Below the pieces are notes generated by a model. It was not told the DNA's origin, ran no database searches, and saw only the letters and a list, made by a program, of their open reading frames with translations. A stretch of DNA of 64,000 nucleotides from assembly GCF_963675965.1 (NCBI RefSeq), contig NZ_OY780935.1:1414501-1478500 (forward strand). Direction: 5' to 3'. Both the position numbers and the translations under genes were made by a program. Below are positions 8,560-17,055 of the stretch, piece by piece; position 1 is the first letter of the stretch, and each line of letters opens with the position of its first letter. This stretch comes from an uncultured Celeribacter sp. (GTDB taxonomy: Bacteria; Pseudomonadota; Alphaproteobacteria; Rhodobacterales; Rhodobacteraceae).

Positions 8560-11006
8560 TCTGCCGCCTCCAGTTTTCCGACCCCAAGCGGGGTGAATTC
8601 ATGGGCATCCTTGCCCGCCACGAATTCCGCCCAAGGATCGACCTGCGCGAAACTCTGGGCATAGGCGAACCGCTCGGCATAGGCTTTGCGCTGCTCCAGA
8701 TCGTCGTAGATGACCTCTCTGATATGGTCATATCCGACCCGGTCCGCCCATTTGTAGATGCGCTCCAGATAGAAACCGGTTTCCCGGTAATATTGCGTCA
8801 GGGCGCAAATGGTTTCGATCACCTCGGCCTCGGTCGCGACCTTGCCAAGCGGGGTCGTGCCCTGGATATGCAATCCCGCCGCGCCGCCGTAGATGATCTC
8901 ATAGCCGCTGTCGACGCAGATCACGCCGATGTCCTTGCAGGTGGCCTCGGCGCAATTGCGCGGGCAACCGGTGACGGCGAGCTTCAGCTTGGCGGGGGAC
9001 CATGCACCCCAAAGCGCCTTTTCCAGCTTGATCCCAAGCCCCGTGCTGTCCTGCGTCCCAAATCGGCACCAGTCCGTGCCCACACAGGTTTTCACCGTGC
9101 GCAGCCCTTTGGCATAGGCCGCACCGGAAATCATACCCGCCGCGTTCAGATCGCTCCAGACCGGGACCAGATCCTCTTTCTTGACGCCCAGAAGGTCGAT
9201 GCGCTGTCCGCCGGTCACCTTGACCGTCGGGATGTCGTATTTGTCGGCCACATCGGCGATTGCACGCAGCTCATCCGGGGTGGTGATGCCGCCAAACATG
9301 CGCGGGACAACCGAATAGGTGCCGTCCTTCTGGATGTTGGCATGCACCCGTTCATTGATGAAGCGCGATTGCTGGTCATCCTGATATTCGCCCGGCCAAT
9401 CCGCCACGAGGTAATAGTTCAGCGCCGGGCGGCATTTGGCGCAGCCCTCGGGCGTGGACCATTCCAGTTCCTGCATGATCGCCGGGATGCTTTTGAGGTC
9501 CTTGGCCTTGATCAGACGACGCACATGGCCGTGGCTGTGCGTGGTACAGGGGCACATGCCTTCGGCCTCCGGCAGCGTGAAACCGTCGCCCAGCGTGAGG
9601 GCCATCAGCCCCTCGACCAGCCCGGTGCAGGTCCCGCAGGACGCCGAGGCCTTGGTATGGGCGCGCACCTCCGCCAGAGATGTCAGCCCCTTGTCACTGA
9701 TTGCGGCGGTGATCATCCCCTTGGTAATGCCGTTACAGCCGCAGATTTCTGCCTCATCCGACAGGTTCGCGACTGCGGCAAAAGGGTCGGCAGACCCGCC
9801 CCCCTGATAGGCCTGCCCAAAGATCAGCGTATCGCGGAATTCCGAAACGTCTTCCCCCGATTTCAGCAGTTCATTGTACCATGCGCCATCGGCCACATCG
9901 CCATAGAGCACCGCGCCGATCACCCGGTTGTCTTGCAGGATCACACGTTTGTAGGTCCCGCGCATGGCATCGCGCAGCACGATGTCTTCGCGCCCTTCGC
10001 CTTCGGAAAAGTCGCCCACCGAATAGAGATCGCAGCCGGTCACCTTGAGCTTGGTCGGCGTCTCCATATGCGCAAACGCCGCCTCTGACGTCCCTGCCAG
10101 ATGTGCAGCCGCGACCTTGGCCATCCGGTAGAGCGGCGCCACCAGACCATAGACCATTCCGCCTACTTCGGTACATTCACCAACCGAATAGATGTTCGGG
10201 TCAGAGGTGCGCATTGCCGTATCAGTGACGATGCCGCGTCCGACCTCCAGCCCGGCCTCCTGCGCGAGAGCGACATTGGGACGGATGCCCACGGCCATCA
10301 CCACGAGCGAGGTCTCGATCACCCGCCCGTCGGACAGTTCCACACCCTCGACCCGATCTGACCCGAGGATCTGTTTGGTATTGGCTTCGCAGAGCACTTC
10401 GATGCCCCGGCTTTCCAGCTCCTTTTGCAAAAGATACCCCGCCGCTGTGTCGAGCTGACGTTCCATCAGCGTCGGCATCAGGTGAATGACGCTGACCTCC
10501 ATACCGCGCAGCTTCAGCCCCGCGGCGGCTTCGAGCCCCAACAGCCCGCCGCCGATGACCACCGCCCGACCGCCCTTTTGCGCGGCGGCGATCATCCCGT
10601 CGGTGTCATCGAGATCGCGATAGGCCAGAACCCCCGGAAGATCCGCTCCCGGCACCGGAATGATAAAAGGGCTCGACCCGGTGGCGATCACCAGCTTGTC
10701 ATAGTCGGCCACCACACCGCTGGCGGAAATCACCTTGCGTTCATGACGGCGGATTTCGATAATCGGGTCGCCCTGATGCAGGGTGATGCCATGGGCTTCA
10801 TACCAGCCTTCGCCATGGATGATGATATCGGCATAGGTCTTTTCCCCGGACAACACCGGGGACAGCATGATACGGTCATAATTCACGCGCGGTTCGGCGT
10901 TGAAAATCGTGACCTCATAGGCGTCGGTGGCCTCGAACAGATGTTCGAGCATCCGGCCCGGAGCCATTCCGTTTCCAACAACGACAAGTTTATGCTTGGG
11001 GATCAT
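8556..11006 (-). CDS. nirB: Nitrite reductase [NAD(P)H] large subunit
   Basis: This 816-residue flavin and siroheme enzyme reduces nitrite to ammonium. Its order is an FAD/NAD(P)H oxidoreductase domain (starts LVVVGNGMAPGRMLE, second nucleotide site VVIGGGLLGLEAA), a BFD-like [2Fe-2S] domain (CGCNG and, 33 residues on, CGTC), then the sulfite/nitrite reductase half with siroheme-4Fe4S ligands TCVGTDWC and CPRNC. I chose the ATG at 11006, giving MIPKHKLVVVG and a GGAG site upstream; an extended frame to 11147 has no matching homologous start. The leader upstream can form two hexaloop hairpins (see 11056-11091). No nitrate reductase or nitrate transporter is in the window. Confidence 0.95.
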   Translation of the reverse strand: MIPKHKLVVVGNGMAPGRMLEHLFEATDAYEVTIFNAEPRVNYDRIMLSPVLSGEKTYADIIIHGEGWYEAHGITLHQGDPIIEIRRHERKVISASGVVADYDKLVIATGSSPFIIPVPGADLPGVLAYRDLDDTDGMIAAAQKGGRAVVIGGGLLGLEAAAGLKLRGMEVSVIHLMPTLMERQLDTAAGYLLQKELESRGIEVLCEANTKQILGSDRVEGVELSDGRVIETSLVVMAVGIRPNVALAQEAGLEVGRGIVTDTAMRTSDPNIYSVGECTEVGGMVYGLVAPLYRMAKVAAAHLAGTSEAAFAHMETPTKLKVTGCDLYSVGDFSEGEGREDIVLRDAMRGTYKRVILQDNRVIGAVLYGDVADGAWYNELLKSGEDVSEFRDTLIFGQAYQGGGSADPFAAVANLSDEAEICGCNGITKGMITAAISDKGLTSLAEVRAHTKASASCGTCTGLVEGLMALTLGDGFTLPEAEGMCPCTTHSHGHVRRLIKAKDLKSIPAIMQELEWSTPEGCAKCRPALNYYLVADWPGEYQDDQQSRFINERVHANIQKDGTYSVVPRMFGGITTPDELRAIADVADKYDIPTVKVTGGQRIDLLGVKKEDLVPVWSDLNAAGMISGAAYAKGLRTVKTCVGTDWCRFGTQDSTGLGIKLEKALWGAWSPAKLKLAVTGCPRNCAEATCKDIGVICVDSGYEIIYGGAAGLHIQGTTPLGKVATEAEVIETICALTQYYRETGFYLERIYKWADRVGYDHIREVIYDDLEQRKAYAERFAYAQSFAQVDPWAEFVAGKDAHEFTPLGVGKLEAAE

Positions 11007-11055
11007 AGCGGCACTCCATCTCGATTGATGACCTGACGGTCCTGTGTTCGAAGAT

Positions 11056-11091
11056 GCAGCGCCGTTGCTGCGGGCCCCTATCCAGAGGGGC
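11056..11091 (-). promoter_or_regulatory. nirB leader: two tandem hexaloop hairpins, ANTAR-target-like
   Basis: Read on the minus strand, the leader has GCCCCT-CTGGAT-AGGGGC (11091-11074), two bases, then GCAGC-AACGGC-GCTGC (11071-11056). Both stems are perfect and both loops have six bases. RNA targets of ANTAR antiterminators such as NasR and NasT are known to be two close hairpins with six-base loops carrying A at position 1 and G at position 4. The second loop (AACGGC) fits fully; the first (CTGGAT) has only the G4. The pair ends 50 bases before the nirB ATG. I see no U-tract terminator after it, which weakens the case for antitermination. Confidence 0.4.
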
Positions 11092-11332
11092 GGATATGTC
11101 ACATCACGTCCTTGCGATGCCGGGTCAGAGACCCTTTCCCAAGTCATAGGGCGCGGCTTTCAAATCTGACAAGTCTCACGCCCGCCCGAGCCTTGCCAGC
11201 GCCCCCGGAATTTGCAGATGCAGAAAATGCCGCCTGTTTTTTGGGCGCATGAGACCACCACTGCGCGGCTTCTCAGCACTGCGCAAACCAGCCAACGGGC
11301 GCGTTTTGCGACGAATCGCGTATCGGAAAGGC

Positions 11333-12475
11333 TCAGCCGACCTGCCGACCGTGCGACCAGACGCCCCGCACCACCGGCGTGCCTTCAAGGCGACGTACCC
11401 GCACCAGATCGGCATGCAGCCCGGCGGCGATGCGCCCCCGGTCCATCAAACCGACCGACTGCGCCGGCGTTGCCGACACGGTGGCGATTGCGCGCGGCAG
11501 GTCGTCCCACAGATCCGCCAGCAAAAACGCTGACGACATCAGGGCCGAGGGCACATAGTCCGAAGATACGATGTCCAGCAGGCCCCGCTGCGCCAGATCA
11601 TGTGCCGCTACATTGCCAGAGTGCGACCCGCCCCGGATCAGGTTCGGCGCCCCCATCATCACCGCGATGCCATGCAGGCGGCAGGCCTGCGCCGCCTCGA
11701 CCGTCGTCGGGAACTCCGCCACGCGCACTCCGTTGCGCCGTGACACTTCGACATGCTCGGCCGTGGTGTCGTCATGGCTGGCCAGAACCGCCCCGAGCCG
11801 GCGCGCTTCATGCACGGCGACCTCCTCGTGACGGTCGCCATAGGTGTCGCGCAATTCCAGAAGATGCGCGACATGGGCGTCGAATTCCGCATCGTTCATG
11901 CCACGCTTCTTTTGCACATAGGTTTTCAGCTTGGACAGGTCGCGAAACTGGCGCTGACCCGGCGTATGGTCCATCAGCGACAGCAGACCCACGCGATCCT
12001 CCGGGCCGAATTCGGCCAGTTCCTCTTCCAGCGTTTCGGTACAGATTTCGGCACGCAAATGCAGGAAATGGCTGATCTTGAGCGCCCCCAGATCGCGCAG
12101 ATGCATCACCTCGCGCGACAGGCTGCGGGCGTATTTGCGATAGCCGTTGCCGTCCTCGGCGCGCGACAAAGACCCTACCCGCATCGCGTCAAAAACCGTG
12201 GTGATCCCGACCGACGCCAGTTCGGCATCATGGGCGAGAATGGCCGCGGCATGCGGCCAGTCGACACGCGGACGCGGCTCCATATGCCGCTCCAGATTAT
12301 CCGTATGCAACTCAATCAGGCCGGGGATCAGCAAATCGCCCTCAAAATCGACAGCCTCCGTCGCGGTGCCACCCTGCGACACATCGGTGATCTTGCCCTC
12401 TTCCACGCGCAGGGTGCCTTGGATAACCTCGGTCTCAAGTACGATCCGGGCATTGGTAAACGTCAGGTTGGTCAT
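11333..12475 (-). CDS. phnM: Alpha-D-ribose 1-methylphosphonate 5-triphosphate diphosphatase
   Basis: This 380-residue metal-dependent amidohydrolase removes diphosphate from the ribose-1-alkylphosphonate 5-triphosphate made by PhnGHI, giving the PhnJ substrate. Family marks are PGLIELHTDNLERHMEPRPR (metal His-x-Asp), LASHDDTT, MGAPNLIRGGSHSGN and SSDYVPSAL. It starts at ATG 12475 after an AAGGAC site. It is separated from the phnG-N run by the convergent DUF1045 gene and shares an 80-base divergent promoter region with it. Downstream no clear terminator was found. A second, more distant PhnM-like gene lies at 20140-21318. Confidence 0.94.
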   Translation of the reverse strand: MTNLTFTNARIVLETEVIQGTLRVEEGKITDVSQGGTATEAVDFEGDLLIPGLIELHTDNLERHMEPRPRVDWPHAAAILAHDAELASVGITTVFDAMRVGSLSRAEDGNGYRKYARSLSREVMHLRDLGALKISHFLHLRAEICTETLEEELAEFGPEDRVGLLSLMDHTPGQRQFRDLSKLKTYVQKKRGMNDAEFDAHVAHLLELRDTYGDRHEEVAVHEARRLGAVLASHDDTTAEHVEVSRRNGVRVAEFPTTVEAAQACRLHGIAVMMGAPNLIRGGSHSGNVAAHDLAQRGLLDIVSSDYVPSALMSSAFLLADLWDDLPRAIATVSATPAQSVGLMDRGRIAAGLHADLVRVRRLEGTPVVRGVWSHGRQVG

Positions 12476-12515
12476 TCGCGTTGTCCTTTTCAGCCGCGCA
12501 GATCTGCCAGACCAA

Positions 12516-12533
12516 TGTCACACGACTGTGACA
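12516..12533. promoter_or_regulatory. Inverted repeat between phnM and the DUF1045 gene
   Basis: TGTCAC-ACGACT-GTGACA is a perfect six-base inverted repeat with a six-base spacer, lying 23 bases before the DUF1045 ATG and 41 bases before the phnM ATG. The GTCAC half resembles a Pho-box unit, but the repeats here are inverted and not direct, so a dimeric repressor or a PhoB half-site are both possible. Confidence 0.3.
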
Positions 12534-12555
12534 CAGGGGAGCTAGGGACTGCACC

Positions 12556-13239
12556 ATGGAAGAATTCAAAAGATATGCGGTCTATTACGCGCCCCAGCCG
12601 GGCCCGTTTGCCGAGTTTTGTGCCCATTGGCTGGGCTGGGATGCGTTTGAGGGCATGCCGGTGCCCCACCCCACCCTCGACGGCCTGCCGCGCAGCCTGC
12701 ATGAGATCACCGAAGCGCCGCGCAAATACGGGTTCCATGGCACGCTGAAACCGCCGTTTCGCCTGTCGGGCAGCCGCGCGGATCTGATGGCCGATCTGGA
12801 AGCCTTTGCCGCAGCCCATGCGCCGGTCAGGCTCGACGGCCTCGCGCTCAGCCAGATCGGCGGCTTTCTGGCCCTGACCCCGACCGGCGATGTCAGCGCG
12901 CTGGAATGGCTGGCCAGCGAAATCGTGGCAACGCTTGATCCGCATCGCGCCCAGCCCGGCGAAACCGAGTTGGCGCGGCGGCGCGCGGCGGGTCTCACCC
13001 CGCGTCAGGACGCCTATCTGGTGCAATGGGGCTACCCCTATGTGATGGAGGATTTCAAATTCCACCTCACATTGACCGGGAAACTGACCGAAGCCGAAGC
13101 AGCTGCGGTGAAAGACGCTCTGGCCCCGCATCTGATCCCGCTCTTGCCGGAGCCGTTCGAGATCTCGGATCTCTGCCTGTTCGGCGAAGCCGAAGACGGG
13201 CGCTTTCACCTGCTGCATCGCTACACGCTTTCCGGCTGA
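12556..13239 (+). CDS. DUF1045 phosphonate-operon protein, predicted 2H phosphoesterase
   Basis: This 227-residue protein belongs to a family found almost only in C-P lyase clusters (the 'putative phosphonate metabolism protein' family). Two motifs of the 2H phosphoesterase fold are visible: YGFHGTLKPPF (His61) and FKFHLTLTGKL (His170), the H-x-T-x pair that cuts cyclic and 2',5' phosphodiesters. PhnP, the usual enzyme that opens 5-phosphoribosyl 1,2-cyclic phosphate, is not in this cluster, although PhnN, which uses the product of PhnP, is. I infer that this protein may do the PhnP step. Its 3' end overlaps phnN on the other strand by 19 bases. Confidence 0.85.
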   Translation: MEEFKRYAVYYAPQPGPFAEFCAHWLGWDAFEGMPVPHPTLDGLPRSLHEITEAPRKYGFHGTLKPPFRLSGSRADLMADLEAFAAAHAPVRLDGLALSQIGGFLALTPTGDVSALEWLASEIVATLDPHRAQPGETELARRRAAGLTPRQDAYLVQWGYPYVMEDFKFHLTLTGKLTEAEAAAVKDALAPHLIPLLPEPFEISDLCLFGEAEDGRFHLLHRYTLSG

Positions 13240-13763
13240 AGCGCGGCTAGAAAGTCACGCACCGCCGCCTCCAGAGCGCCGTCATTGGTGACCCGTTGCA
13301 CCGGCAGCCCGGGTGCGATGTCATAGGCTGCACGCGCCAGACGGCGCTCGATGTCCTCGCGACTTTCACGTCCACGCGCGGCCAGTCGTTCGGCCAGCAC
13401 GCCAGGCGTGGCGGTGATCAGGATCACCCCCATGTTGGGATAGCGTTCATACGCATCGGGCAGAATCGCGCGGGAGCCGTTGAACAGCACATCATGGCCT
13501 TCGTTCAGCGCCGTTTCAATGGACAGGGGAACACCATAGCGCAGCCCGTGTGCGGGCCAGTGCAGGGCGAATTGCCCTGCCGCCAGCCGACGGTCGAATT
13601 CCGCCTCAGACACGCCTTCGAAATCCTCGCCCCCGTCCGAACTCGGCCGGGTGATCACCCGGCGCGCAACCACAAGATCGCGCCGGACCGCGCGCGCGGC
13701 CTCGATCAGTGTGTCTTTACCCGCCCCCGAAGGACCGACGATTGCAAACAGCCGCCCGACCAT
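13221..13763 (-). CDS. phnN: Ribose 1,5-bisphosphate phosphokinase
   Basis: This 180-residue kinase, related to guanylate kinase, converts ribose 1,5-bisphosphate plus ATP to PRPP, closing the C-P lyase route. The P-loop is IVGPSGAGKDTLI near the N-terminus, followed by RRVITRPSS and the guanylate-kinase-like HGLRYGVP. The ATG at 13763 lies one base after the phnL stop, so it is coupled to phnL; an upstream extension would lie inside phnL. It is the last gene of the phnGHIJK-corA-LN run and its last codons overlap the convergent DUF1045 gene. Confidence 0.93.
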   Translation of the reverse strand: MVGRLFAIVGPSGAGKDTLIEAARAVRRDLVVARRVITRPSSDGGEDFEGVSEAEFDRRLAAGQFALHWPAHGLRYGVPLSIETALNEGHDVLFNGSRAILPDAYERYPNMGVILITATPGVLAERLAARGRESREDIERRLARAAYDIAPGLPVQRVTNDGALEAAVRDFLAALQPESV

Positions 13764-13764
13764 T

Positions 13765-14448
13765 TCAGACCACCCGCGCCGGCGTAAAGGCCGACACATC
13801 GATTTCACGATCCGCCACCCGGTCACGTGCGGGCGCGTCATGGAAAATCCCGATGATCGCCGCGCCGCGGGCTTTGGCCTCTTCGATCAGGCGCAGCACT
13901 GTTTCGCGGTTCGTCGCATCCAGCGAGGCGGTCGGCTCATCGAGCAGCATCGCGGGATAGGCATGGGCAAAGCCGCGTGCAATGTTCACCCGCTGCTGTT
14001 CGCCCCCTGAGAATGTCGTCGGCGACAGCCCCCAGAGCGTTTCAGGGATATTCAGCCGGCTGAGCAGATCGCGGGCGCGTTCAAAGGCCGCTGCCTTCGG
14101 GACGCCCACGGCCAGTTGCGGTTCGGCCACCACCTCCAGCGTCGGCACCCGCGGCACCACGCGCAGAAACTGCGACACATAGCCCAGAGTGGCGCGCCGC
14201 AGGTCGATAATCTCGCGCGGCTCGGCGCTGGCCACATCGGTGTCGCCGACCCAGATATGACCCGATGCCGACAGGTAATTGCCGTAGACCATGCGCATCA
14301 GCGTGGATTTGCCCGCGCCGGAATCGCCCGTCAGGGCAACGCATTCTCCCGCCGCCACTTCAAAGCTTGCGCCCGCCATTACCGGGATGACTGCGCTCCC
14401 CTGATTGTGCAGCGTGAAGGATTTGGAGACATTCTCAACTCGGATCAT
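13765..14448 (-). CDS. phnL: C-P lyase ABC-type ATPase PhnL
   Basis: This 227-residue ABC-type ATPase without a membrane partner is part of the C-P lyase machinery. Walker A is GDSGAGKST, the signature is FSGGEQQRVNIARGF and Walker B is AMLLDEPTASLD. The start ATG at 14448 follows the corA stop by four bases and gives MIRVENVSKSF, the usual PhnL beginning. PhnL is known to bind the core complex together with PhnK in E. coli; its exact role in catalysis or release is still debated. It is coupled to phnN downstream. Confidence 0.94.
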   Translation of the reverse strand: MIRVENVSKSFTLHNQGSAVIPVMAGASFEVAAGECVALTGDSGAGKSTLMRMVYGNYLSASGHIWVGDTDVASAEPREIIDLRRATLGYVSQFLRVVPRVPTLEVVAEPQLAVGVPKAAAFERARDLLSRLNIPETLWGLSPTTFSGGEQQRVNIARGFAHAYPAMLLDEPTASLDATNRETVLRLIEEAKARGAAIIGIFHDAPARDRVADREIDVSAFTPARVV

Positions 14449-14452
14449 CGGA

Positions 14453-15406
14453 CTACAGCCATTTCTTCCATTTGCAGAACAGATAGGTGCCCAGCGCCGA
14501 TCCAAACATCAGCCCCGTGGCAATGAGATACCCATGCGGGTTGTCGAGCCCCGGCAAATTCGCAAAGTTCATGCCGTAGACAGAGGCCACCAGCGTCGGT
14601 GGCAAAAACAGGATCGCGACCACCGAAAGCACCCGCCCCGTCGAGGTCTGTTCCAGATTGATCAGCCCCATGGCCACATCGGTGAGCTGCGCCAGCCGCC
14701 CCGACAAAAAGTCGCCATGCACGGTCAGCGCCTGAATGTCGCGCACCTGTGCCTTGAGAATCTGACGCAACGCGCCGTCCTTTGGCCCCTCCAGCCCCAG
14801 CCCAAAGGACGACAGGGCCCGTTCCAACGACACCAGCGACAAACGGATCCGCGCGATCTGTTCGCCGAGTTTGCCCAGCGCCCGAAGCGCTTCGGCCAGC
14901 TCGGATGAGCGCGGCGCGGGATCGGGAAACAGCGCATGCGATTGCTCATCAAGACTGCGCCCCACCCCTTCGAGAATATCGGCCAGACGCGCGACCACCT
15001 CTTCGACCAGTCCCAAAAACACGCGCCTGCGCCCGGCGCAGCCCGCACTCGACTGAGCGGCATGCTGCGGAAATGTCTCAAAAGGGCGCGGTGTGTGATA
15101 GCGCACCGTCACCAGCCGCTCCGGCGTCAGCATAAAGGCCACCGGTCCAAACCCTGGCTGCTTTTGCTTGTCCAGCCCCGGCAGAACCACGGTCAGAACC
15201 TCGGTGTCACCCTCACGATAGAGGCGGTTCGACACTTCGATTTCTTCCATGTCGGCCAGCGTCGGCACGGACAGGCCGAGCGCCTCGACCGCCTCCACCT
15301 GCTCGGGCAAAGGATGCGACATGTCGATCCAGAGCGCCTCTGACAAAGACGCCTCATTCGGCTGTCGTTCCAATCCGCTGGCAGTGGGGCGATAGGCAAA
15401 AATCAT
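14453..15406 (-). CDS. corA: CorA-family divalent metal channel inside the phn operon
   Basis: This 317-residue protein has a large cytoplasmic alpha/beta domain and long helix, then two C-terminal membrane helices. The CorA signature YGMNF is at residues 277-281, between the two helices. CorA pentamers pass Mg2+ (or Co2+, Ni2+) into the cell. The gene sits three bases after phnK and four bases before phnL on the same strand, so it is very likely translated as part of the C-P lyase operon. ATP-dependent PhnI, PhnK, PhnL, PhnN and the PhnM diphosphatase all need divalent metal, which gives a reason for the placement. A transport role for another metal cannot be excluded. Confidence 0.92.
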   Translation of the reverse strand: MIFAYRPTASGLERQPNEASLSEALWIDMSHPLPEQVEAVEALGLSVPTLADMEEIEVSNRLYREGDTEVLTVVLPGLDKQKQPGFGPVAFMLTPERLVTVRYHTPRPFETFPQHAAQSSAGCAGRRRVFLGLVEEVVARLADILEGVGRSLDEQSHALFPDPAPRSSELAEALRALGKLGEQIARIRLSLVSLERALSSFGLGLEGPKDGALRQILKAQVRDIQALTVHGDFLSGRLAQLTDVAMGLINLEQTSTGRVLSVVAILFLPPTLVASVYGMNFANLPGLDNPHGYLIATGLMFGSALGTYLFCKWKKWL

Positions 15407-15409
15407 ATG

Positions 15410-16180
15410 TCAGACCTGAAGTACGGAGGACACAAGCAACTGCGTATAGGCATGTTGCGGATCGTCCAGCACCTGATCGGTCAGCCCGGTTTCGACCACA
15501 TGTCCTGATTTCATCACCATCAGACGATCCGCCAAAAGCCGGACGACGGCAAGGTCATGGGTGACGATGATGGCCGAAAGCCCCATTTCGCGCACCAATC
15601 CGCGCAAAAGGTCCAAAAGACGTGCCTGCACAGAAACATCCAGCCCGCCGGTCGGTTCATCCATGAACACCAGTCGCGGTCCGGTGACGAGATTGCGCGC
15701 GATCTGAAGCCGTTGCTGCATGCCGCCGGAAAAAGCCGAGGGGCGGTCATCCACCCGATCCGCGTCGATTTCCACGCGCCCCAACCAGTCAATGGCCTGA
15801 CTGCGGATATTGCCATAGTGACGCGCCCCGACCGCCATCAACCGTTCCCCGACATTGCCGCCCGCCGAAACCGACATGCGCAGCCCGTCGCGGGCGTGCT
15901 GGTGCACAAAGGCCCAATCGGTGCGCGACAGCATCCGCCGTTCGGGCTCGGGCATGCTGAGCGTATCGACCAGCCCCTGATGGCGCGTGTCAAAAAGCAC
16001 CTGACCATGGTCCACGGGCAGATGCCCGGCCATGCAGTTGAGCAGGGTGGATTTGCCAGAGCCTGATTCCCCCACGATGCCCATCACCTCTCCGGGATAG
16101 AGGTCAAAGGACACATCGGTACAGCCCACGCGCCCCCCATAGGTTTTGCGCAGATCTTTGACAGACAGGAGCGGCGTCAT
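15410..16180 (-). CDS. phnK: C-P lyase ABC-type ATPase PhnK
   Basis: This 256-residue ABC-type ATPase binds the PhnGHIJ core in E. coli. Walker A is GESGSGKST, the signature is FSGGMQQRLQIARNL and Walker B is LVFMDEPTGGLD. The family insert GLVDTLSMPEPERRMLSRTDWAFVHQH between Walker A and signature is typical of PhnK and separates it from dipeptide importers. The start overlaps the phnJ stop by four bases. There is no membrane subunit nearby in the operon, consistent with a soluble role. Confidence 0.94.
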   Translation of the reverse strand: MTPLLSVKDLRKTYGGRVGCTDVSFDLYPGEVMGIVGESGSGKSTLLNCMAGHLPVDHGQVLFDTRHQGLVDTLSMPEPERRMLSRTDWAFVHQHARDGLRMSVSAGGNVGERLMAVGARHYGNIRSQAIDWLGRVEIDADRVDDRPSAFSGGMQQRLQIARNLVTGPRLVFMDEPTGGLDVSVQARLLDLLRGLVREMGLSAIIVTHDLAVVRLLADRLMVMKSGHVVETGLTDQVLDDPQHAYTQLLVSSVLQV

Positions 16181-17055
16181 TGCAGGGCCTCCTCGGTCGG
16201 AGTTTCAGAGGGCGACAGGCGTCCACGACGTCCGGCGGCCTGCCGCCCGGCGCAGAAATCGGTGTCGGAACAAACGAACATCCGCCCGCCATCGTCATCG
16301 ATGATCACCTCGTCGAGATAGCTGTTCTCCGCGCCACACAGATCACAGGGGTGATCCGCTTTGGAGGGATCGAACGGGTGGTCTTCAAAGTCGAGACTGA
16401 CCACCTTGGTATAGGGCGGCACCGCATAGATGCGCTGTTCCCGCCCTGCTCCAAACAACTGAATCGCCGCCATGTCCATTTTCGGATTGTCGAATTTCGG
16501 TATCGGCGACGGGTCCATGACATAGCGGTCCTCGACCTTCACCGGATAGGCATAGGAGGTGGCGATATGGCCATGGCGCGCGATGTCTTCGTAAAGCTTC
16601 ACATGCATCAGCCCGTATTCTTCGAGCGCATGCATCTTGCGGGTTTCGGTCTCGCGCGGTTCCAGAAAACGCAGCGGTTCGGGGAGCGGCACCTGATAGA
16701 CAAGGATCTGCCCCTCGGACAACGGCGCCTCAGGGATGCGGTGCCGGGTCTGGATCACGCTGGCCTCCTGCGTGTGTTCGGTCACCTCAACGCCGGCAGT
16801 GCGCTGAAAGAACTTGCGGATCGACACAGCATTGGTGGTGTCATCGGCCCCTTGGTCGATGACTTTCAGCCGGTCTTCGGGCATCAGGCACGCCGCCGTC
16901 ACCTGCACGCCGCCGGTGCCCCAGCCATAGGGCATCGGCATTTCGCGCGAGGCAAAGGGCACCTGATAGCCGGGAATGGCGATGCCCTTGAGCAACGCCC
17001 GCCGGATCATCCGTTTCGTCTGTTCATCGAGATAGGCGAAGTTATAATCGGTCAT
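16177..17055 (-). CDS. phnJ: Alpha-D-ribose 1-methylphosphonate 5-phosphate C-P lyase (radical SAM)
   Basis: This 292-residue enzyme breaks the carbon-phosphorus bond by radical SAM chemistry, yielding alkane and 5-phosphoribosyl 1,2-cyclic phosphate. The unusual cluster motif is complete: Cys237, Cys240, Cys262 and Cys268 (HPCDLCGAE then MFVCSDTDFC), with the family spacing of 2, 21 and 5 residues. The start YNFAYLDEQTKRMIRRALLK is typical. It overlaps phnI and phnK by four bases each. It ends with a short charged tail rich in Arg, Ser and Glu. Confidence 0.96.
   Translation of the reverse strand: MTDYNFAYLDEQTKRMIRRALLKGIAIPGYQVPFASREMPMPYGWGTGGVQVTAACLMPEDRLKVIDQGADDTTNAVSIRKFFQRTAGVEVTEHTQEASVIQTRHRIPEAPLSEGQILVYQVPLPEPLRFLEPRETETRKMHALEEYGLMHVKLYEDIARHGHIATSYAYPVKVEDRYVMDPSPIPKFDNPKMDMAAIQLFGAGREQRIYAVPPYTKVVSLDFEDHPFDPSKADHPCDLCGAENSYLDEVIIDDDGGRMFVCSDTDFCAGRQAAGRRGRLSPSETPTEEALQ

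Noticed and set aside
12490..13218. Minus-strand open frame of 242 codons between phnN and phnM
   Set aside because: It would neatly continue the phn operon strand, but the plus-strand DUF1045 frame has family motifs and a ribosome site, so this is its shadow.
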